A DNA stretch of 64,000 nt from Pristionchus mayeri. Taxonomy: Eukaryota > Nematoda > Chromadorea > Rhabditida > Neodiplogasteridae. Under the pieces are notes generated by a model. That model ran no database searches. It saw only the letters and a list, made by a program, of their open reading frames with translations, and was not told where the DNA came from. The stretch covers positions 34,268,661 to 34,332,660 of the forward strand of contig BTRK01000002.1 of NCBI GenBank assembly GCA_036245805.1, in the 5' to 3' direction. The first letter of the stretch is position 1, and each line of letters starts with the position of its first letter. The translations under genes were made by a program, and so were the position numbers. Positions 39,201 to 48,366 of this stretch are shown piece by piece.

Positions 39201-42063
39201 AAGCAGAACATGTCGGAAGTGGGTGTCGCCAGGAACATACATCGTAACTCTACTAGAGCTTGACTGAAGGAAAGGGAATGGGGAGTTGTTTTCTATAAAA
39301 GCCTATCACTGGCTGTTATTCACTAGGAACGAGGGAACGCCAAAGTGCACTTGCGACGAGCAGTGTTAAAACAAAACCATGGACAAAGACTTTTGCGCCA
39401 ACCTGATAGAAAAACCGACCTCGCCGTTGAGGCGCGCCACAGGGAATCAGGGGTCAGAGATACAGCTTCCTAAGGTCGATTTTCGTGATCTACCTGAAAA
39501 AGTACCCCTAAGGACACTTTTTCAGCATAGGTTAAGTTTTCCTTGTACGGACACTGCAAGGAATATCTCAATTCTCTCAGAATTCCTCTGTTATATACAT
39601 ATTTTTACAATGTATTGCGAATATAATAGCTCTCAAAATATCTAAAAAATACAATGTAATTTGTTTTTCAAAAAATAGACTTTATTATATTGCACGGCGA
39701 GAGAGTCAGGAATGAAATCCTCAGAAAACGGAAAGACAAAATCAAGAAGAAGGACAACGAACAGAAGAACATCGAGGCCAGGATCACTCTGGAAGAATTC
39801 AAGGACACTAAAAGGTCGTGGGATAAGCCGGAGCTAACTGCGCTCAATAAAGCGATCTCGTAAGTGCATTACTTATATGCTTAAGAGACCGGCTCGGAAG
39901 ATTCGAGGATTTGCCTGTTGTGCCCGGATACCATGATCTTCGATCTGGACCAAACTTTTTTTCTGGATACCCCCATGGGTCCACACCACTAAATGAAGTA
40001 CTATTTGAGTCATGCTGTTGAAACATAGACATGCCGGGTTACCAAAATATTCAAACTCGAAATTCAGCAAAAATAAATTATGAGATCTAGGTCCGAAGTT
40101 AGTGTGGTTTATTAGCATACTACCCTAGATGACAAAAACACGATATATTGCGATCCTGTAATTCAATCGCAAACTGGTTTTTCATTTTTGAAAAATCAGT
40201 TTTACTTTTTTATAAATTTTAAATCAAAAATCCGCAAACAAACGAATATGCCATGTTGTAGAGCATAAAATTCTGCGTCTAAAAAGCCTAAAAGGCTCTG
40301 TACCGTTTGGGGGGACAAAAGAGGTGATGGTGGACGGATGTCCACTATAATTCTGATACGTCCACTGTAATTCTGATAAGTCCACTGTAATTCTGATACG
40401 TCCACTGTATTTCTGATACGTCCACTGTAATTCTGGACCTCCAAGTGGCTTTCCATGTCTGAGTGAGTTAGCTCTATAGCGTATTGTACCTACTATATAT
40501 ACACTCTGTAACTCCACCTCCGTCGCAAAAGGCTCCCCCGTAACTGCACTTGTAGTGTTCCTTCAGTTGCTCTTAGTCTTTCCCTCTTCTTTAATTACTT
40601 CGGTGATCTAATACAGCGGATAAAATGAGGAATAAAGAGGGAAATCCATGACGCAGCACGCAGTAAACATAAAGAAAGAGAGTAGCACTCATTCCCTAGA
40701 ATTTTTCAATGCCAGAGTTGGGGTTTTGGAGCTCGTAGGAGCTATAGGGCGCATTGATGCGAATGGGAAAGTTACTCTTGTTAGAGGGTTTCACGGTTAG
40801 AGAAACGAGTTTTAGAGAGCCGAAGTCGCTTATGCTAACGCGAAGGGTAAGCTTATATCAATATTATAATTTTAAGCTAGCTCAAGCCCGAATCGTCCAC
40901 TGTAATTCTGATACGTCCACTGTATTTCTGATACGTCCACTGTAATTCTGATACGTCCACTGTATTTATGATACGTCCACTGTAATTCTGATACGTCCAC
41001 TGTGATTCTGATACGTTGTCCCAAACGGTACAGAGCCGCCTAAAAAGCTCTAAAAATTTTGGGGCATGTTTTGAGATAATTAGCCCCGAAAGTAGATCAA
41101 AATTTAAAATTTCTCGGAATCACCTTATCATTATGCCAGTTTACCATTTTTTATGCTTTTTTTGTTCCTGAAGAGTTACGAACTCTAGAATACATGAAAA
41201 AGAGCCATTTTCCGCATTTCTTTCTACAGTAAAGAATAGGGTTTTTTTCGTGTTTTCTAGAGTTCATAACTCATCAGGAACAAAAAAGCATAAAAAATGG
41301 TAAACATCAACATTGATCAGCTCGACGAAATCAACAAAATGGGCATAATGATAAGGTGATTCCGAGAAATTTTTAATTTTCATCTACTTTCGGGGCTAAT
41401 TATCTCAAAACATGCCCCAAAATTTTTAGAGCTTTTTTGGCTCACTCGACGCAGAATTTTATGCTCTACAACATGGCATATTCGTTTATTTGCGGATTTT
41501 TGATTTAAAATTTATAAAAAAATAAAACTGAATTTTTAAAAAATGAAAAACCAGTTTGCGAGTGAATTACAGGATCGCAATATATCGTGTTTTTGTCATC
41601 TAGGGTAGTATGCTAATAAACCACACTAACTTCGGACCTAGATCTCATAATTTATTTTTGCTGAATTTCGAGTTTGAATATTTTGGTAACCCGGCATTTC
41701 TATGTTTCAACAGCATGACCCAAATAATACTTCATTTAGTGATGAGGACCCATGGGGGTATCCAGAAAAAAAGTTTGGTCCAGATCGGAGATCATGATGT
41801 CCGGCATGTACTGGAATCTTACCGAGCCGGTCTCTTAATTGATCACGATTGAACTTACGTCTAACGAAACAAATCTCGTATCTAGGCACATCCGGGCGGA
41901 GTACTCGGAGATGGAGGGAAAGACTGGTGGATGCCAGTTCATCAGCCTTATTTATCTTTATGATTGCAAGTATGGAGAGGCTATCCTGGCCACTCGCTCG
42001 TTCAATGCCATTCAATCGGAGGTGGCAAAGACGAAAGAAGAAATAAATTCCTTGACGAGCTGA
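36228..42063 (+). CDS. Unidentified charged coiled-coil-like protein, 7 exons
   Basis: Exons as read: 36228-36278, 36373-36447, 36544-36624, 36701-36796, 37036-37113, 39702-39859 and 41886-42063, about 238 residues. Phases agree at every junction. The exon-6 acceptor (cggcgag) is weak; a better-looking acceptor at 39678 gives the wrong phase. The protein is highly charged, with likely helices (MVMEKDATIGGFEKLVSEQ; ITKIEELVAERVEE) and a basic run (LRKRKDKIKKKDNEQK). A segment around SWDKPELTALNKAI loosely recalls the first helices of a SANT/Myb repeat, too weakly to assign. Introns 5 and 6 are about 2.6 and 2.0 kb because each contains a long palindrome; the other introns are under 250 bp. I do not recognise the family. 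Coding character is fairly well supported, exact ends less so. Confidence 0.5.
38168..39406 (-). mobile_element. Decayed mariner-like transposon, 1,239 bp
   Basis: The ends are ttaggttggcgctaaagtct at 38168 and, reading inward from the right, tcaggttggcgcaaaagtct at 39406. TA duplications flank it at 38166-38167 and 39407-39408. Terminal inverted repeats of about 28 bp with a few mismatches, TA target duplication and internal transposase fragments identify the Tc1/mariner superfamily, mariner type. The element is nested in the right arm of palindrome 2. Confidence 0.95.
38306..39242 (-). pseudogene. Mariner transposase, broken
   Basis: Minus-strand fragments lie in family order but in different frames. 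An N-terminal helix-turn-helix part occupies about 38800-39242 and includes ETLKKVVETDPFQT and KLIGRFIPHDLTQA. A middle part around 38680-38810 includes RLITGHDKHTLYDN. The C-terminal part at 38306-38641 includes HESARLHAA and SDLAPTEYWLF. In intact mariners the second and third catalytic aspartates lie in the HDNARPH-like and DLAPSD-like motifs; here both positions read glutamate. In-frame stops replace expected tryptophans in the middle. The gene is inactive and the copy would depend on an enzyme supplied elsewhere. Confidence 0.9.
40341..40439. repeat. 20-bp tandem repeat, 5 copies
   Basis: The unit tccactgtaattctgatacg occurs five times with single-base changes (tccactataa, ctgataag, tgtatttc), the last copy ending in ctggacc. 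It is subterminal in the 744-bp element. Confidence 0.95.
40896..41015. repeat. 20-bp tandem repeat, 6 copies, same orientation
   Basis: The same unit as at 40341, tccactgtaattctgatacg, occurs six times with substitutions such as tgtatttatg and tgtgattc. Because both arrays run in the same direction they are not part of the TIR. They may be transposase-binding repeats or an expanded subterminal sequence. Confidence 0.95.
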
Positions 42064-42687
42064 GATATTGTTTTCCATGCTACAACTTAGGCCTCTCTTT
42101 CTCCCTTCCCTTTCGAAATCACACACTCTATCACTGTCCCCACTTCTACCCCATATACCAGGTATCGCTGATATTGCTTATATTTTATACATTGTTATTA
42201 CTTATCTCTGATCAATGGATAATATGTTTTTATATTTCTCATAAAGTTGTTAATGCTTGTTCGTCTGGGAGGAGGCCGTGCGGCACTGTATAAATATGAG
42301 TCCGGGTAATTTTGGAACACATTGTAATATAAATTGGACATTGTGAAAAATTGTGTCTTTTGAAGTTATGAAAGTTTTAAAAAATAAAAAAATGAAATGA
42401 AAAAATACATGAAAAAATTGACATAGACACTGTTTCCTATATGTTGGTCCTACTCACTTCTGTATTTTTTCATATGATAGATAGTAAGTTATGAAACAGG
42501 AATACTGTAAAGTGCCACACACAGGGAGACATTCCTTAATCGTTACATGGTACTACACTCATGCTATGATTTCCCGCGCAATTTTAAATTACTCGATAAT
42601 CGATCAACATGCGCTTGGTTTTTTATTCCCTGCACTATTACAAATAATATTTTAGTTTGCGATTTTCATTTTAATAGCTTTTAGACA
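42064..42687. other. Intergenic DNA, no gene seen
   Basis: AT-rich sequence between the stop of the 36.2 kb gene and the F-box-like gene. It presumably holds the 3' UTR of the former and the promoter of the latter. I see no repeats or RNA gene here. Confidence 0.6.
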
Positions 42688-43921
42688 ATGTCCGAATCTT
42701 CGCCGATAGAACATGATACGCTTTCTCCTATCGAATTGTTGCCTCAAGAACTTACGTGGTTGATTATAAATTTCACTCCGGACTCTGTATTCGACCTCAG
42801 ATTGGTTTGCCTTTCTATATCCAGTATCCATGATATCCGCTTTACAAAGTATTTCTAACAAATTCCAAAGTCTTTATCGTGTACCATTGAAAAAGAGGTC
42901 TTGTGGCGAGAGACCAGGGCGAGTATTTGCTTTCACTTGCCTTAAATTATGAATTGATAGCATAACAATGTATGATTCTTTCTTTCAGACTTCATCCTCG
43001 CTAAAAAGTCGACGAGTGTGTTCGCCTTGAAAATATCTTTAAAGGTGTCGGAAAACTTTAGTTTCTAGGAGATATCAAACGAGTATTGGATTGGGTGTGT
43101 TTCGGAAATATGATAAAACTTGAACTTTGCATTTTCAGAAAAGGTTGGAGGTGCAATGTGTAGTCCCGGTGCATAAATCGAAGTTGTTCGAGTTGCGCAC
43201 AATGGTTAATAAAATCCGGGTTTTCAAAAGAAATATACAAGGAAATTCAAAGGTATTTCAGCATTATAAAATGTTGGAGATGTCTTATATTTTCAGCATT
43301 ACATGCTTAGGCTAAGCGAAGATGATACTATTAGTCCGGACACTCTTGAAAACTGCATCGGACGTCACGTGGAAACCGTAGAATTTTGGTATTGTGGCAG
43401 CCGAAGCTACATGGACGTTCTTTCGAGATGTATTGGAGGAAATCAGTTTGCGAAACTGAACATTATTGTCCGCGATTTAACAAATGACGTTGTGTATGTT
43501 CATACGAAATGTCGACATATTCTAACATTTTTCTTCGCAGAAAGCACGTGATGGACACTATACACGTTCACAATGTTGAACATCTAAGCCTAATAGTGAA
43601 TGATGTCACCATTACCAATCAGGGTAATTTAGTGGACAACACAATAGTAAAAAAAATTAAATTTCAGAAGCATTTCTTCTCGAGTTGTCCACGATTCTTC
43701 GATCATTACATATAAAGCAAGAACCTATGCCAAACACATCTCTCAACAGAAACACTTTTCTCGGAGTTCGAAGCTATGACTGGGCTCGCCTATTTCTGCA
43801 AATGTTGTCGAACAAGCTGGACACTCTCTGCATCGAAAAAAAACACATCGGGATATATGATGTTGACCGATTCGCAGAGGTGATATTCCCTGCAATTTCC
43901 AATTACAACTTTACGACTTAA
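42688..43921 (+). CDS. F-box-like protein, 7 exons, 290 residues
   Basis: Exons: 42688-42804, 42871-42922, 42989-43044, 43139-43252, 43297-43493, 43541-43623 and 43668-43921; all phases agree and the total is 873 nt. Residues about 14-39 (PIELLPQELTWLIINF... FDLRL) match the start of an F-box: the LPxEL core followed by an LRLV-type helix, with the splice exactly after LRL. F-box domains bind Skp1 in SCF ubiquitin ligases, and nematodes carry large, fast-evolving families. The rest is divergent, with patterns such as HVETVEFWYCG and HVHNVEHLSLIV that recall nematode F-box-associated repeats. The exon-2 acceptor (ttccaaag) is the weakest call. A related gene with matching exon borders lies at 53426-55038. 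The substrate is unknown. Confidence 0.75.
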
Positions 43922-43998
43922 GGGAATTCCACTTCTCAATAAGAAAATTTGGTTTTCTGCAACTTGCAATCAATTTCCCAATTGGTCGGACTACATGC

Positions 43999-44355
43999 GT
44001 GATGGGTCTCGATATTGATAGGTACTGGGCCACTCTCGATATTGATAGGTACTGGGCCAATCGTGATCATTCGGTACGATCCTCGACTCGCAACACACTA
44101 TCAGTTATACATTACTCTAGGGTTGCAGGATCGAATTCGCGAGATTCGTACCCTCTGGGGGTCTTCCCTTCCTCCCTCGAACTTCGCACTGGCGAGAGGT
44201 CAACCCTCTCTCTCTAATCGAATCTCGCACTCCCTATGCCAGAGGGTACGAATCTCGCACTACCATCGAACTTCGCACTCACCTCTCTCCCTCTGTTCCC
44301 CGTGCTTTAGGGGGGAAGAGGGGTGAATGCGAAGTTCGATGGGAGTGCGAGATGT
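43999..44355. repeat. Compound short foldback and direct repeats
   Basis: A 25-bp phrase (ctcgatattgataggtactg plus ggcca) occurs twice in a row near 44007 and 44032. Downstream, gcgagattcgtaccctct pairs with agagggtacgaatctcgc, and atcgaacttcgcactcac pairs imperfectly with gtgaatgcgaagttcgat. Several inverted copies of catcgaacttcgcac / gtgcgaag-type words overlap. No coding role is seen. Confidence 0.75.
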
Positions 44356-44367
44356 TTGGTTTGTCAG

Positions 44368-44649
44368 TTAATGATTTCCTACATCTCGGGATAGTGCCCC
44401 ATCATATAATGTATCATCCGTCGTAATAGTAAAGCCCGTCATAAAACATGTTAACGCAATTGATTCAAAATCGACGATCGTACATTTTTTGTTTTTTTTT
44501 TGTACGTCTTTGTTATTTGGAGACACACGATGGACGACAATATCGTTTATCATACGTGAGAAATTAGGTTCGAAAACGTAATCCGACATGTGATACATCG
44601 ATAATGGTGAAAATATGTAAATGTGATCGGTGTTTTGCATAATTTGCAA
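44368..44649 (-). CDS. Possible terminal exon or small ORF (weak)
   Basis: A minus-strand frame of 94 codons ends at 44368. It contains HIYIFSPLSMYHMSDYVF and ALTCFMTGFTITTDD. It has no recognised family, and its first codon is not an ATG, so if real it is an exon or starts at an internal methionine. It directly follows the acidic ORF at 44666-44915. Treat it as a candidate only. Confidence 0.2.
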   Translation of the reverse strand: MQIMQNTDHIYIFSPLSMYHMSDYVFEPNFSRMINDIVVHRVSPNNKDVQKKNKKCTIVDFESIALTCFMTGFTITTDDTLYDGALSRDVGNH

Positions 44650-44665
44650 ATATGCTCATATCAAA

Positions 44666-44915
44666 TTATTCTTCATTTCTGACGTCATCCCCAATTTCGC
44701 AATCATCTGATGAAGATGCGGAAGGTTCATTCGATTCACTCGCCGAATTCCTTCCCCCTTCCTCATCCGTTCCTTCGGTTGGGTCATTCGCAACACGAAA
44801 ATTGCGAGATTTCTGTAATATGTCAATAATGGGCTTTATGTCAATAAGTTCGTTTGTCGACGTGAAAACAGGATAGACAAACTTGCCCTAGCAGCCTTCG
44901 TATGCGCATCTCCAT
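44666..44915 (-). CDS. Possible small acidic protein, 2 exons, 59 residues
   Basis: Exon 1 is 44883-44915 (MEMRIRRLLGQ), exon 2 is 44666-44812. The intron is 70 nt with gtttgt and a good attacag acceptor. The second exon is rich in E, D, S and N (PTEGTDEEGG; SASSSDDCEIGDD). It lies just downstream of the minus-strand TEX264-like gene, with a pyrimidine-rich acceptor-like site at about 44955. The exon also stays open upstream through the putative intron (GKFVYPVFTSTNELID), so a different gene model is possible. It could be the last exon of an unlisted gene. Function unknown. Confidence 0.3.
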
Positions 44916-45004
44916 GCTTGATTGATAATGTATTTATTTTCCCCTTTGTAGGTACTAGGAAGAAAATTTTATTGGAATTTCGATATCAACATTTGACAAA
45001 TTAA

Positions 45005-46864
45005 TCAAGTTTGAGCTTCGGGAACGATGAATTCCTCCTTGTTGTCCAGGGGGAAATGCACGGTCATGCGGGATGAGTCGAGTGTGTAGAATTCCACCGC
45101 CGGCGAGATCGGCAGCGAGTTGGACTGTAATCGGGATGTTATAATTATGCTCACATCTCATAATGAGCATTTGAGAGCAACAGCCTGCAATATGCTCTCC
45201 CATTTGCGCTAGCATGTGATAGATTGTGAACAGCATGTAGGGTTAGATCGCAACGCACCATTGAGCACTTGTAGGTTTTGTTTAGGTTCTTAATGCTCAC
45301 TTGTAACGTCCCATCATTTCCAAATTCCTTGAGTAACATCAAAACATTGAAATTACTCATTCAGCCTACGTGCTCCCTTATTGCAACGCTGTCATTTGAT
45401 TATCGATTGTACCTGCGCGTATTCCTTGATGGTCATGTACATCTTCACGATCGGGTTGAGTGAGGCGGGAAGGACTGCGCAAGCGATGTTAATCTTGCAG
45501 GAGGAAGTGACGGAACGGGAAACTGCGGGGGTCTCCTGAAATGGAGAACTTTTGCTGCAGTATATCATGTATAATATTTCTTCAGAACCTAGTTCCGGAA
45601 ACGAAATCAAATTTGAAACAATTAACATATGTTTAACATAATGCTTCAGAACTTCCGTACCATCTTCTTGAGTCCGCGTTCTTTGAGCTTCTCAATTACG
45701 TCTGGAGAAACGAGAGAGTCGGAGCCAACTGAAATATAATTTATTGTCAATTTTTGCGTGAAACAGTACGCTGTATTTCCGCAAATCATATTACATCCTC
45801 AAACAAACTAAAATTATGATATTACCTTGAACGATGACGCCCGCTACCGACTTCATAAAGCTTGCGGGCACCTGATTTTTCAGAACTATTAATATATTCA
45901 CACATGATTTACTTGTAATGTTCATATTTCCACCTAGATGATTGCTCACCTTTGAAGGATCGTCATAGTAGATGCCGATTCCACGAGCAGCCTTGTTCGG
46001 AATGAGATTCATTACCTGCAGAGAACATATCGTGAATGGTAAAACCGTGTTTATGGTTGCAAGATCGGAACACTGCAAATCATACTAACGCAGGATTTGA
46101 GATCAACTTGTACGCTAACTTTGATACTATACATTATTATTCTAAATTTGTGATAAGATAATATAAAGTTCGTATGCCTACCGTACATCTCTGCAAAGGC
46201 AGTAGGTTCCCGAGTAGGCTCCGACGTGATACTTGGAGTAGATTGTGAGACCATCGGCGAAAGCAGATGGCTTTTCGGAGACGGATACCTGTAGCGTGTT
46301 CAAATTTGACCTCTATTTGATGTTGAGTTGCTCCCGAAGGTGTGCAAATGGAAGCAACAGTTGCCTGATCTCTAACCCACAGGAGCCTACACTGCGGATA
46401 ATTCCCTAGGTTTGAGTGTTTCACTTTAAAAAAAAAGATAAATTGGACCATAAACACTTTCACTCCGCCGTGCTTAAACATTCTGTACGCAAACTGATAA
46501 CTGAGCATTTTACATCGTCCCTCTTCCGAAAAAGCAAATAAACAGCGCGGTGCGTAAGTACCCGAAACGCCTTACAACCTGCTGGGAAATTTTCAGCCGC
46601 ATTGAGAAAACTACGGTGTCGGGAAGGGGAACGGACTTGGAAAGATTGTATCTTTTAAAATACGGTTGAAGCAAGTTTCAAATCGACTTTATTGCAAACC
46701 TCGTAATTTGTAATACTTATTTTTATCAGGGAATTAATTTGATATAGTTCCTGACAGATACTATAAAACTACAATCCTTTTCGTACCTCGGGTTTGTCGA
46801 AGCTGCCAAAGTACTTGAGTGCGAGAGCGCCTCCGACAACGATATCCGCAGCTTCCAGAAGCAT
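45005..46864 (-). CDS. TEX264-like GyrI-fold membrane protein, copy A
   Basis: Seven exons in transcript order: 46864-46787, 46288-46187, 46015-45950, 45871-45826, 45728-45661, 45535-45413 and 45124-45005; 603 nt, 200 residues. The start gives an N-terminal hydrophobic anchor (ADIVVGGALALKYFG). The body follows human TEX264: a DGLTIYSKYHVG strand, the GIYYDDPSK motif, LKERGLKKM, TSSCKINIACAVLP and a C-terminal strand HFPLDN...FIVPE. Human TEX264 is an ER-anchored autophagy receptor with a GyrI-like domain and a disordered tail carrying an LC3-interacting motif. This protein stops a few residues after VPE, so the tail is absent. A possible AATAAA polyadenylation signal lies at 44968-44973. It is divergently paired with copy B. 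Confidence 0.88.
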
Positions 46865-48366
46865 GATTACTTCAAGGTACTATAACGAGCGACTATAACT
46901 ATCGATTGGCTGTGTTGGTATTTATATATTACTTTGTAAAAAAATTAAGTGCCATGCATTAAAGAATACATACGCGAAGCAATCAATCGAATAACATAGT
47001 TGAAAAATGTTTGCGAGTAGAACGGTTTGGTTTCATTATATTTCCTCAACTTCGTTTCTGATGAAAATAATGAAAGAAAGCAAATAATTCGAAGTGAAGG
47101 CGCCTCGGCTCGTTGATATAGTGAGCAGTGGAGCAGAGAATCAGACTACACCCTCGCGTAAGCAGCTTCGAGAGCTTTACGGCTGTCGACGACGAGAAAT
47201 GACAAACACGCTATCTCTTCCGGCCAATGTTTGTATCCCCCAAAAGAGTTTCGTAAGAGTTTAATCAGAGATAATCATCTCGATATCAAACGAAACACAG
47301 GCAATTGAAGGTGAGTTGAGTAACGTATGCATTTGTTGTATGTGAAAAATAGGGAGAATCATCATTTGATACGCGGTAGACAGGTCGAAACGCGTTTCGG
47401 GTGCTTACACGCGGGGTTGTTTGTTTGCCGCGAATTGAAAGCAGAGAGGTAGAGAGGGACGATCAGAGATCTCTGCATGATGTGTGCTCATGTGTGCTTG
47501 GAAAGAGCATATTTTCGTTATTTTCGTATCCAAATGCAGATTGAGTTGTTTTGGATGACCAAAATGGATGTAATGTTTTATGTAAAAATATCTGAGTTTC
47601 ATTCAGACGTATTGAAAAATAACTGTAGTAGAATATTGCCCAGTTCTAATAGGAGGACACATCAGTTTCATTTTTCTTGTTATCTTGATCTCTCTCACTT
47701 TTGATTTTCCGATTCGCTCTGAGAAATTTTTTTTTCACTCCACGTTGAGCGCGTTTAAATGCACGTATTATCCGCGTAATTCACTTTCTTCTTTCTACCA
47801 TTCTACCTTTTACTGAACTGCTAAGCCTTGTCTAACTTTGCATAGTGCTCTGGCAAAATTAATTCAACTCAAAATTGTTCGGAAATGAAAATATTGGCCG
47901 GAATATCGCCGGTCGTACAGCTGTCGATGGTATTTGCGTCTGATTCTCGTTTGAAGCTAATTAAGAACTTTGTCGTGTACGGCGACATTATGGAATGACT
48001 TATCGATTCGCTTAGTCATCATCGATTTTAGTTGCTATCACTCGCTCACGTTGTGTTATCTATGTTCCGTATCTGATTTCTCATTTTCTTTCACTTTAGA
48101 CCCTCCTCTCCACCCTGCTTAGAATATCTTCCTATTCCTATGCATTACCCATGATTCATCTGACCTTTATTCTGATGCTTGGCTCCTTCACTTTTACTAG
48201 CTTATTTTATCAACTTTCCAGAGTCTATCAACACTTCCGCACCCCTTTTACTCAAATCACCCACGTCCAATTTTCCTTCACCTCCGCTGGCCATTCCTCG
48301 TAACACATCCGCATGACATCTTATGTGGCAATCTATATTCGACAATTACAGTAATCCAGCGAAATC
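46865..48366. promoter_or_regulatory. Shared 1.5-kb intergenic region of the TEX264-like pair
   Basis: The two TEX264-like genes start from opposite ends of this segment, so it must contain both promoters, possibly shared elements. I find no large repeat and no convincing gene. The short frames near 47.4-47.7 kb lack splice context. Its left part is AT rich and its right part (about 48,080-48,300) is pyrimidine rich on the plus strand. Confidence 0.5.

Larger units (their letters stand above)
37135..39533. repeat. Long palindrome 2, interrupted by a mariner
   Basis: The left arm is 37135 to about 37693. The right arm is about 37734 to 38167, continuing at 39407-39533 after the mariner. Outer landmarks are aacctatgctgaaaaa and its complement, ggtagatcacgaaaatcgac, and ctgattccctgtggcgcgcc. 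Without the mariner each arm is about 560 bp with a spacer of about 40 bp. The whole structure sits inside intron 5 of the 36.2-42.1 kb gene, starting about 20 bp after the donor. No target duplication is clear at its outer ends. Confidence 0.95.
40294..41037. mobile_element. 744-bp TIR element with 8-bp target duplication
   Basis: The ends are ggctctgtaccgtttggg and its complement, about 18 bp of perfect inversion extended imperfectly by ggacaa / ttgtcc. The flanks are a perfect direct repeat, gcctaaaa, at 40286-40293 and 41038-41045. The opposite palindrome arm lacks the element, which confirms it is an insertion. An 8-bp duplication is typical of hAT and some other DNA transposons, but the termini do not match the usual hAT ends. 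There is no transposase. Subterminal 20-bp tandem repeats occupy both ends. Confidence 0.9.
39881..41838. repeat. Long palindrome 3, interrupted by a 744-bp insertion
   Basis: The left arm starts ttaagagaccggctcgg at 39881 and the right arm ends ccgagccggtctcttaa at 41838. Strong matches include acccccatgggtcc, gggttaccaaaatattcaaa, atcgcaatatatcgtg and their complements; the centre is near 41,225. The left arm carries the insertion at 40294-41037. The right arm has a private stretch of about 36 bp near 41,305-41,340. Both outer ends carry ttaa, possibly a target duplication. It lies in intron 6 of the 36.2-42.1 kb gene, about 20 bp after the donor at 39860. Confidence 0.95.

Noticed and set aside
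39702..41960. SANT domain of a DNAJC2/Zuotin-like protein
   Set aside because: Only a few spaced residues agree and no J domain is present, so no assignment was made.
41707..42126. 139-codon minus-strand frame
   Set aside because: It runs antisense through the palindrome-3 arm and the last exon of the 36.2 kb gene, with no splice or start support.
46051..46508. Minus-strand frames over exon 2 and intron 1 of copy A
   Set aside because: Out of frame with the exon that matches the paralogue.
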